Below, piece by piece: positions 1 through 4,636 of a stretch of DNA of 6,422 bases. The position numbers and the translations under genes were made by a program. Position 1 is the first letter of the stretch; every line of letters starts with the position of its first letter. Below the pieces are notes generated by a model, which was given only the letters and a program-made list of their open reading frames with translations, did no database searches and had not been told where the DNA came from. The DNA is from Kiritimatiellales bacterium (lineage in GTDB: Bacteria; Verrucomicrobiota; Kiritimatiellia; Kiritimatiellales; Pontiellaceae): the NCBI GenBank assembly GCA_013042165.1, contig JABDQT010000270.1:1-6422 (forward strand). Direction: 5' to 3'.

Positions 1-6
1 CGGAAG

Positions 7-32
7 GGGAGCGTTCACGCGCTCCCTTTTTT
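7..32 (+). terminator. Intrinsic terminator of an upstream plus-strand gene
   Basis: A perfect 7-bp stem (GGGAGCG at 7-13 with CGCTCCC at 20-26) closes a 6-nt loop and is followed directly by six T residues at 27-32. This is the standard Rho-independent layout for transcription coming from the left. The gene it ends lies outside the window. Confidence 0.85.
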
Positions 33-58
33 GCGTGTGTTTGTGGCGTGTTTGTAGG

Positions 59-74
59 TGGTTGGTACCAACCA
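59..74. repeat. Perfect 16-bp palindrome built from GGTTGGT and its complement
   Basis: TGGTTGGTACCAACCA reads identically on both strands. It could be a dimeric-protein binding site or extrude as a small hairpin. It shares its half-site with the other GGTTGGT copies in this gap. Confidence 0.6.
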
Positions 75-202
75 AACGGCGAAAACCAACCAACAGACAG
101 GCGTTCAGAAAACTTTTTCCGGCTCAACTTTTCACCCGAGCCCTGTTTTTAGAGGCTTCGCCGGCGAAAATGCGGTTGGTTCGTGTGGGTCATTGTGTGG
201 GC

Positions 203-224
203 ATTGGTTGGTGGATTGGTTGGT
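203..224 (+). repeat. Tandem ATTGGTTGGT repeat, possible two-tetrad G-quadruplex
   Basis: Two copies of the 10-mer ATTGGTTGGT (203-212 and 215-224) are separated by GG. The core at 206-223 is GGTTGG, a 6-nt spacer, then GGTTGG. This arrangement resembles the thrombin-binding aptamer, where two GGTTGG blocks fold into a two-tetrad quadruplex, although the central loop here is longer. Folding is inferred and not shown by sequence alone. Confidence 0.5.
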
Positions 225-300
225 TTTTATCGAGGTTTTTCCACCTTATTCCAGCTTGTTCAATTAATTTCTTTAAAATACTGCAATCGCACAAAACCCC

Positions 301-334
301 TAAAAATAAAGGCCGGAACGTGTGTTCCGGCCTT
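301..334 (-). terminator. Intrinsic terminator of the initiator tRNA
   Basis: An 11-bp perfect stem (309-319 with 324-334) closes a 4-nt loop at 320-323. Read on the minus strand it is followed by TTTATTTTTA. It lies 6 nt past the tRNA 3' end, so the tRNA is probably a single-gene transcript. Confidence 0.9.
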
Positions 335-340
335 CAAAGT

Positions 341-417
<77 letters not shown>

Positions 418-442
418 GTCATTTCTCGTTAAGAGGCGGGCT

Positions 443-470
443 AAGATATAGGATTCGCTTCCCAGTGCAA
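443..470 (-). promoter_or_regulatory. Putative sigma70-type promoter of the initiator tRNA
   Basis: On the minus strand TTGCAC (470-465) is followed after 16 bp by TATCTT (448-443). This places a start roughly 20 nt before the tRNA 5' end at 417. The hexamers match the consensus only partly. Confidence 0.5.
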
Positions 471-519
471 GGGGTAAAACTCATTTTTTTTGCGGTTTCT
501 GAACTGTTAACAATTTTTC

Positions 520-539
520 GCCGGGTGGGGGCACCCGGC
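520..539. repeat. REP-like GC-rich hairpin upstream of rpe
   Basis: GCCGGGTG (520-527) and CACCCGGC (532-539) form a perfect 8-bp stem with a GGGG loop. No T-run follows on either strand, so it is not a simple terminator. It lies between the divergent promoters of the tRNA and rpe. It looks like a dispersed intergenic palindrome, but copy number cannot be judged from one window. Confidence 0.5.
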
Positions 540-599
540 CTACAGGAATGGCGGGTTTTTAGGCCTGATACCCTCATCGGGCGTTTGCTCTAGGTGGCC

Positions 600-628
600 T
601 TGACGTTACAGGGCGGGTTGGGTAGCTT
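600..628 (+). promoter_or_regulatory. Putative sigma70-type promoter of rpe
   Basis: TTGACG (600-605), a 17-bp spacer and TAGCTT (623-628) predict a start near 635 and a leader of about 20 nt. The -35 is good and the -10 is weak. Confidence 0.45.
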
Positions 629-643
629 GTGCGCCTGTTACTT

Positions 644-649
644 AAGGAG
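644..649 (+). promoter_or_regulatory. Ribosome binding site fixing the rpe start
   Basis: AAGGAG ends 7 nt before the ATG at 657. The reading frame stays open upstream to 594, so this site, together with the family's usual N-terminus, decides the start. Confidence 0.85.
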
Positions 650-656
650 ACTCTCT

Positions 657-1331
657 ATGCCGGACATTCAAATTATGCCTTCGATTCTTGCGGCGGACTT
701 CGGTCATTTGGCGGAGGGCTGCCGGCGGGCCGAGGCGGCCGGTGCGGATCAGATCCATGTGGATGTGATGGATGGCGTGTTTGTGCCGAATATCAGCTTC
801 GGGCCGGATGTGGTGAAGATGTCGGCGGCGAATGTGTCGATTCCGCAGAATGTGCACCTGATGGTGTCGCGGCCGCAGGACCACATCAAGGCCTTTGCGG
901 ATGCGGGCTCGGACACGATCCAGATTCACATCGAAGCGAAGTGCGATGTTCCGGAAACATTGGCGGCCATCCGGGCGATGGGAAGGCGTCCGGCGATCAC
1001 GCTGAATCCGGAGACGCCGGTAGAGAGCATTTTTGAATGTCTGGACAACCGCTGGGTGGATGAGGTGCTGGTGATGTCGGTGCATCCGGGCTTTGGCGGG
1101 CAGAAATATATTTCGGCGGTGGAGGATAAGATTGCCGCGATCCGGCAACGGGCGGGTTGGGTGGATATTGCCATCGACGGTGGTATTGACGACCAGACGG
1201 TCGGGCCGGCGGCGGCCAGCGGCGCGAATCTGTTTGTGGCGGGTTCCTATCTGTTCCGGCAGGAAGATATGGCGGCGGCCATTGCCGATATGCGGAAGCA
1301 GGCGACGGAGAGCTATTGTTCTGCAATTTAA
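657..1331 (+). CDS. rpe: Ribulose-phosphate 3-epimerase
   Basis: This cytoplasmic TIM-barrel enzyme interconverts D-ribulose 5-phosphate and D-xylulose 5-phosphate in the pentose-phosphate pathway. At 224 residues it has the normal family length. Visible family motifs are MPSILAADF (7-15), HVDVMDG (34-40) followed by NISFGP (45-50), HLMV (67-70), MSVHPGFGGQ (140-149) and IDGGI (173-177). His34, Asp36, His67 and Asp174 correspond to the metal ligands. Asp36 and Asp174 are also the expected acid/base pair. The phosphate-binding region is represented by the GFGGQ loop and VAGSYLF near the C-terminus. The start at 657 is set by the AAGGAG site; the open frame upstream is not family-like. It appears to be a single-gene unit, with no plus-strand gene within 2.9 kb after it. 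Related sugar-phosphate epimerases such as AlsE share the fold, but the motif set fits Rpe best. Confidence 0.95.
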   Translation: MPDIQIMPSILAADFGHLAEGCRRAEAAGADQIHVDVMDGVFVPNISFGPDVVKMSAANVSIPQNVHLMVSRPQDHIKAFADAGSDTIQIHIEAKCDVPETLAAIRAMGRRPAITLNPETPVESIFECLDNRWVDEVLVMSVHPGFGGQKYISAVEDKIAAIRQRAGWVDIAIDGGIDDQTVGPAAASGANLFVAGSYLFRQEDMAAAIADMRKQATESYCSAI

Positions 1332-1338
1332 GAATTTT

Positions 1339-1363
1339 GATTTCCGATTTCCGATTTTCGGAA
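1339..1363. repeat. Short heptad repeat with small hairpin after rpe
   Basis: GATTTCC, GATTTCC and GATTTTC follow one another at 1339-1359. The end forms a 6-bp hairpin (TTCCGA at 1349-1354, TCGGAA at 1358-1363). No T-run follows, so a terminator role for rpe is doubtful. Confidence 0.45.
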
Positions 1364-1390
1364 CTCAGGCGGCGTTGGCCTTTCTGGAGG

Positions 1391-1417
1391 GACGGGCTCT
1401 GTCCCGTCATAGGACGG
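1391..1417. repeat. GC-rich palindromic element between rpe and the symporter
   Basis: GACGGG (1391-1396) pairs with CCCGTC (1403-1408). The latter can alternatively pair with GACGG at 1413-1417, giving mutually exclusive hairpins. It lies in the 117-bp gap between two convergent genes but lacks a T-run on either strand. It may be a dispersed intergenic repeat or a poor bidirectional terminator. Confidence 0.45.
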
Positions 1418-1448
1418 CTCATAATTGCGCCTCTGCGAGGAATGCAAT

Positions 1449-2975
1449 TCATTTCCAGATGGTCAGGTCGCGCGGGGCGGGTTCGGAGCTGAAGAGCCGG
1501 CTGGCGAGCAGGGCGATCCCGAAGGCGACGATGAAGGAGAAGGGGAAAAAGTAGACCCAGTGGGCACCGACTCCTTTTTGAAGCCATCCCGTTGCCGGTA
1601 CCGATACCGCCAGACCGATCAGCCATCCCCGGAAATTTCCCTTACGCGTCAAAATACCGAGCAGAAACAGCGCCAGCACCGGCGCGCTGAACAGACTCAT
1701 GAAGGTGGCGAAGGCTTTGATGATGCCGCCGATGGTGGAGACGTAGAAGGCCAATGACGTCGCCAAAATGCCCAATACAACGGTGATGATCCGGGCGAGG
1801 GTGACGTCGCTGAAAGCAGGCATCTTACAGCCGGAAGCCGACAGCTGATCTGAAGAGCTGTTGCTGTTAGCTGTGTGCGGTCGGCTGTAAGCTCGTAGGG
1901 GGTTCTTAATGTCGTTGATCAAGACCGTCGCTATCGAGTTGATGCCGGAGTCCATGGAGGACATGGCGGCGGCGAAGACGGCGGTGATCAGCAGGCCGGA
2001 GATGCCCCGGGGCAGATAGTGGATGATGTAGTAGGGCATGACCTTGTCGCCCGTGATTGCATCCGGCAACGCGGCATTCTTAAAGAAGGCGAAGAGTCCC
2101 AGCCCGATAAAGAGCAACAGGGCGATAATTACGACATCGGTGCCGGCGTTGAAGACGACGGACTTGACGGTTTTACGCAGCGAGCCGGTGGCCATAAGCC
2201 GCTGGACGGTGACCTGATCGGTGCCGTAATCCTGCATGAGCTGGAAGAAGAAGGAGACGGCGACAATCGGGCCGGACATCGCGAACAGGTTGAGCTTCCA
2301 GTCGGCAATATGGAGGCGTCCAGTCTCCCGCGCGAGGGCCAGAATGGTTTCGGTTCCGCCGTCGATGCCGTGTACCAGGCTGACCGCCACCCAGACGGCA
2401 CCGCCGATGAGGATGACGAACTGGATGACATCGGTCCAGACGACGGCGGCGAGTCCCCCGAGGGTGGTATAGGCGGTGGCGAGAATGCCCATCATGCAGA
2501 TGCAGCTCCAGAGGGGAATGCCCGTGACGATCGACATCGCCAATGCCGGGGCATAGACGACCGTGCCCAGCCAGCCGAGCCGGGCCAGCACAAAGAGTCC
2601 GGCCACGCCGTAGCGCGCGGAGGGGCCGAAGCGTTTCTCGATGTATTCGTAGGAGGTGGTGACCTGCAGGCGGTGGTAGATCGGATAGAAGAGCAGCAGG
2701 ATGAACGGCGCAACGACCGGGCTCATGAGGCAGACGATGATGAGTGCAATGTTTTCGGAATAGGCGGTGCCGGGGAGGCCGAGGTAGGTGACGGCACTGG
2801 TGAGCGAGGCATACATGCTCATGGCCACGGCGAGCCAGGGGAGCCTGCGGCCGCCGAGAAAAAACATTTCGGCGTTTTCCTGCCTGCGCGAGAAGAAGAG
2901 CCCGACGCCGAGCATGGCGGCGAGATAGGCGATCAGGATCAGGTAGTTGAGTGTGCCGAACTGAGAAGGGGCCAT
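1449..2975 (-). CDS. Sodium:solute symporter (SSS/SLC5 family) with an in-frame palindromic insertion
   Basis: This inner-membrane secondary transporter is expected to couple Na+ influx to uptake of a small solute; the substrate cannot be told. The 508-residue product is hydrophobic, with roughly a dozen or more membrane segments beginning at residues 10-29. SSS features include the early FFLGGR stretch (38-43), GTDQVTVQR in a mid-protein loop, and MSSMDSGINS (338-347), whose Ser339-Ser340 correspond to the Na+-site serines of vSGLT-type proteins. Right after that helix, residues 362-384 are hydrophilic and Ser-rich and are encoded by a palindromic DNA element (separate entry). Without them the protein would be about 485 residues. 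The ATG at 2975 lies 2 nt after the dehydrogenase stop, with no strong ribosome binding site, so coupled translation is likely. The partner dehydrogenase suggests uptake of an alcohol, aldehyde or organic-acid precursor, but this is a guess. Confidence 0.9.
   Translation of the reverse strand: MAPSQFGTLNYLILIAYLAAMLGVGLFFSRRQENAEMFFLGGRRLPWLAVAMSMYASLTSAVTYLGLPGTAYSENIALIIVCLMSPVVAPFILLLFYPIYHRLQVTTSYEYIEKRFGPSARYGVAGLFVLARLGWLGTVVYAPALAMSIVTGIPLWSCICMMGILATAYTTLGGLAAVVWTDVIQFVILIGGAVWVAVSLVHGIDGGTETILALARETGRLHIADWKLNLFAMSGPIVAVSFFFQLMQDYGTDQVTVQRLMATGSLRKTVKSVVFNAGTDVVIIALLLFIGLGLFAFFKNAALPDAITGDKVMPYYIIHYLPRGISGLLITAVFAAAMSSMDSGINSIATVLINDIKNPLRAYSRPHTANSNSSSDQLSASGCKMPAFSDVTLARIITVVLGILATSLAFYVSTIGGIIKAFATFMSLFSAPVLALFLLGILTRKGNFRGWLIGLAVSVPATGWLQKGVGAHWVYFFPFSFIVAFGIALLASRLFSSEPAPRDLTIWK
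1824..1891. repeat. Imperfect ~68-bp palindromic element inside the symporter gene
   Basis: Perfect 10-bp ends (CTTACAGCCG at 1824-1833, CGGCTGTAAG at 1882-1891) and an inner pair (ACAGCT at 1841-1846, AGCTGT at 1869-1874) make an interrupted inverted repeat around a GCTGTT-rich centre. On the coding (minus) strand it is read through as about 23 codons, residues 362-384, with no stop. It falls in the hydrophilic loop after the Na+-site helix, where SSS proteins usually have a much shorter linker. It resembles a dispersed palindromic repeat that inserted in frame, comparable in concept to Rickettsia palindromic elements. Insertion is inferred from palindromy, composition and extra length. Confidence 0.7.
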
Positions 2976-2977
2976 GT

Positions 2978-4168
2978 TCAGAGGTCTATCCCGGAGTTTC
3001 CGTGGATCGGTGATTCGAGCGAGTCGGCAAGGATGCCTGCCAGTTCGTCATTGGTCAGCTGGATCGGATTGCCTTTCATGCTGCTGGCCTGCCTGGCCTT
3101 CTCGACGATATCTGGAATGTCCCCGGCGGTGACGCCAAAAGCCTCCAGCCCCGATACGGGCATGTCTTCGCAGAGTGCGTTGACCCAGTCGAGCCCATCG
3201 CTCAGCCGGGCATTCCCGCTGCCCGTTAGCATGACGGCGACCTCCCGGTATTTTTCGAGTGCGGGATTTTCAGCGGCGCGCTCCTCCAGCGCCTCAATGT
3301 TGGCCTTCATCACGGCGGGCAGGAGGGAGGCGCACACCATGCCGTGCGGTGCCTTGAACATCCCGCCGAGCGGACCGGCAAATCCGTGTACCGCCCCGAG
3401 TCCGGCATTGGAAAGCGCCAGTCCGCCGCACAGGCTCCCGAAAGCCATGCCGGTGCGGGCTTCGAGATCCGTTCCGTCCTTATAGGCCCGATGGAGCGAG
3501 CGGGATACGCGCCTGATGCCTTCGCGGCAGATGCCGTCGGTCAGCGGGTTGGCCTTGGCGGAGACGAAGGCTTCCAGCAGCTGGATAAAGGCATCGAGCC
3601 CGGTGCTGGCCGTGACCTCGGGGGGCATGGAAAGCGTAAGCTCGGGATCAACGATTGCGGCAGTTGGCAGCATTTTGGGGTGGCGCATGCTGACCTTGAC
3701 ATTGTGTTCGGGCGAGAGGAGGACCGAGTTGCGAGTGACTTCCGCGCCGGTGCCCGCCGTAGTCGGTATGGCAATGCAGGGCGCTGGATCCTCGCTCAAC
3801 GGCTCGCCTTTGCCGATCACTTCCAGATAGTCCATCAGATCGCGGGTGTTGGTGAGCAGGGCGGCGATGGCCTTGCCGGCATCGATCACGCTGCCGCCGC
3901 CGAAAGCGACGACCATATCGCACTGCTGTTCGCGCGCCTGCCGGGCGAGGGTATTGATCCGGTCGGTGGTCGGCTCGCCGGAAACGCTGAAAGCGGCGGG
4001 CTCGGCACCGCATTCCTTCAGTGCTTTGAAGACGGGCGCAACCCGCTCGGCGCTTGAGCCGGTGATCAGCGCGACACGCCGGCCTGTGCCCGGGATCAAG
4101 CCGGGCAACTCCCGAAGGGTTCCGCAGCCAAAAAGAATGCGCTGGGCGGTTGCGAATTCAAAGATCAT
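2978..4168 (-). CDS. Iron-containing (group III) alcohol dehydrogenase family protein
   Basis: This cytoplasmic NAD(P)-dependent oxidoreductase would interconvert an alcohol and an aldehyde or ketone; the substrate is unknown. At 396 residues it has the normal length. The N-terminal nucleotide-binding half carries GGGSVID (90-96) and PTTAGTGAE (135-143). The C-terminal helical half carries the metal site: Asp192 (in TGLDAF), His261 (in GAVHGF) and His275 (in APHG). The second canonical ligand, four residues after the Asp, is Gln196 rather than His. The position of the conserved active-site His four residues after His261 is Gly265. A GGAG site lies 8 nt before the ATG at 4168. It is the first gene of an operon with the symporter, 2 nt apart. 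Its start is 124 bp from the divergent fmdB start. Maleylacetate reductase or glycerol dehydrogenase-like activity are alternatives within the superfamily. Confidence 0.9.
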   Translation of the reverse strand: MIFEFATAQRILFGCGTLRELPGLIPGTGRRVALITGSSAERVAPVFKALKECGAEPAAFSVSGEPTTDRINTLARQAREQQCDMVVAFGGGSVIDAGKAIAALLTNTRDLMDYLEVIGKGEPLSEDPAPCIAIPTTAGTGAEVTRNSVLLSPEHNVKVSMRHPKMLPTAAIVDPELTLSMPPEVTASTGLDAFIQLLEAFVSAKANPLTDGICREGIRRVSRSLHRAYKDGTDLEARTGMAFGSLCGGLALSNAGLGAVHGFAGPLGGMFKAPHGMVCASLLPAVMKANIEALEERAAENPALEKYREVAVMLTGSGNARLSDGLDWVNALCEDMPVSGLEAFGVTAGDIPDIVEKARQASSMKGNPIQLTNDELAGILADSLESPIHGNSGIDL

Positions 4169-4231
4169 AGACGTCTCTCCACAGGTTCATTTTTCAGCTT
4201 AGCGGGGCGGTGTACCTTGTCCAGAATGATT

Positions 4232-4259
4232 TTGACAATAAGGGCAGAAACGCTACATT
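4232..4259 (+). promoter_or_regulatory. Sigma70-type promoter of the fmdB/ATPase/dtd unit
   Basis: A perfect TTGACA (4232-4237), a 16-bp spacer and TACATT (4254-4259) predict a start near 4266, about 26 nt before the fmdB ATG at 4292. It lies in the gap shared with the divergent dehydrogenase operon. Confidence 0.7.
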
Positions 4260-4279
4260 CCGACCTCTTTTTGGTAGCG

Positions 4280-4284
4280 AGGAG
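4280..4284 (+). promoter_or_regulatory. Ribosome binding site fixing the fmdB start
   Basis: AGGAG ends 7 nt before the ATG at 4292. An in-frame ATG at 4217 exists but lies upstream of the promoter -35, so it would not be in the mRNA. Confidence 0.85.
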
Positions 4285-4291
4285 AAATGGC

Positions 4292-4573
4292 ATGCCAACC
4301 TATGATTACGAATGCTCCGCCTGCGGGCACACCTTTGAAGCCTTCCAGTCCATTTCCGCCGAGCCGTTGACGGAATGCCCGGAGTGCGGGGGTGGCGTTC
4401 GGCGCCTGATCGGCGCGGGCGCCGGTTTTCTCTTCAAGGGCTCCGGTTTCTATCAAACCGATTATCGCAGCTCCGGCTATCAAAAGGCCGCCGCAGCCGA
4501 TAAACCCAAGGCCGATCCTCCAAAAAAGGATGAAAAGTCCGCTTCCAATAAGGATGCGAAAAAGGCACAGTAG
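4292..4573 (+). CDS. FmdB-family zinc-ribbon protein
   Basis: This 93-residue protein belongs to the FmdB/CxxC_CxxC_SSSS putative regulatory family, a small zinc ribbon whose molecular role is not settled. It begins MPTYDYEC, the family hallmark. It carries two zinc knuckles, Cys8-x2-Cys11 and Cys29-x2-Cys32, then the usual FKGSGFYQTDYRS stretch (about 48-60). The last ~30 residues are a Lys/Ala/Asp-rich, low-complexity, probably disordered tail. The start at 4292 is chosen from the AGGAG site, the promoter position and the family N-terminus; a 25-residue longer form from 4217 is unlikely. It is the first gene of a plus-strand run, with the ATPase starting 63 nt after its stop. Confidence 0.93.
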   Translation: MPTYDYECSACGHTFEAFQSISAEPLTECPECGGGVRRLIGAGAGFLFKGSGFYQTDYRSSGYQKAAAADKPKADPPKKDEKSASNKDAKKAQ

Positions 4574-4636
4574 CCGGCCAATTGCGATTTCGGTTTGGGA
4601 TGGATTGCGTAACTGTAAAACAAGGGATATTGAACT

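Larger units (their letters stand above)
33..300. other. Gene-free gap between two convergent terminators, with GGTTGGT repeats
   Basis: No convincing gene is present. The open frames here (up to 103 codons) lack a ribosome binding site and resemble no family I know. The left gene terminates at 32 and the tRNA on the other strand terminates near 301, so this is not an obvious promoter region. GGTTGGT occurs on the plus strand at 60-66, 174-180, 206-212 and 218-224, and on the minus strand at 67-73 and 85-91. The first plus/minus pair forms a perfect 16-bp palindrome at 59-74. A second perfect palindrome, TTCGCCGGCGAA, lies at 157-168. The last part, about 238-300, is AT-rich and featureless. 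Confidence 0.6.

Noticed and set aside
203..224. CRISPR-like or minisatellite array
   Set aside because: Only two tandem copies of a 10-mer with a 2-nt gap; no repeat-spacer pattern.
1391..1417. Bidirectional terminator for rpe and the symporter
   Set aside because: The hairpins are strong, but neither strand has a T-run after them; kept only as a palindromic element.
2019..3485. A 488-codon open frame on the plus strand opposite the symporter and dehydrogenase
   Set aside because: It is antisense to two clearly recognised genes, its product is a low-complexity Asp/Glu/Gly-rich chain without family motifs, and no ribosome binding site decides a start. GC-biased codons explain its length.
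4169..4240. A minus-strand promoter for the dehydrogenase operon
   Set aside because: TTGTCA (4237-4232) is present, but no acceptable -10 lies at the right distance. The promoter must be in this gap but I cannot place it.
4217..4291. Longer fmdB start at 4217
   Set aside because: It would begin upstream of the TTGACA promoter, has no ribosome binding site and adds 25 residues not typical of the family.
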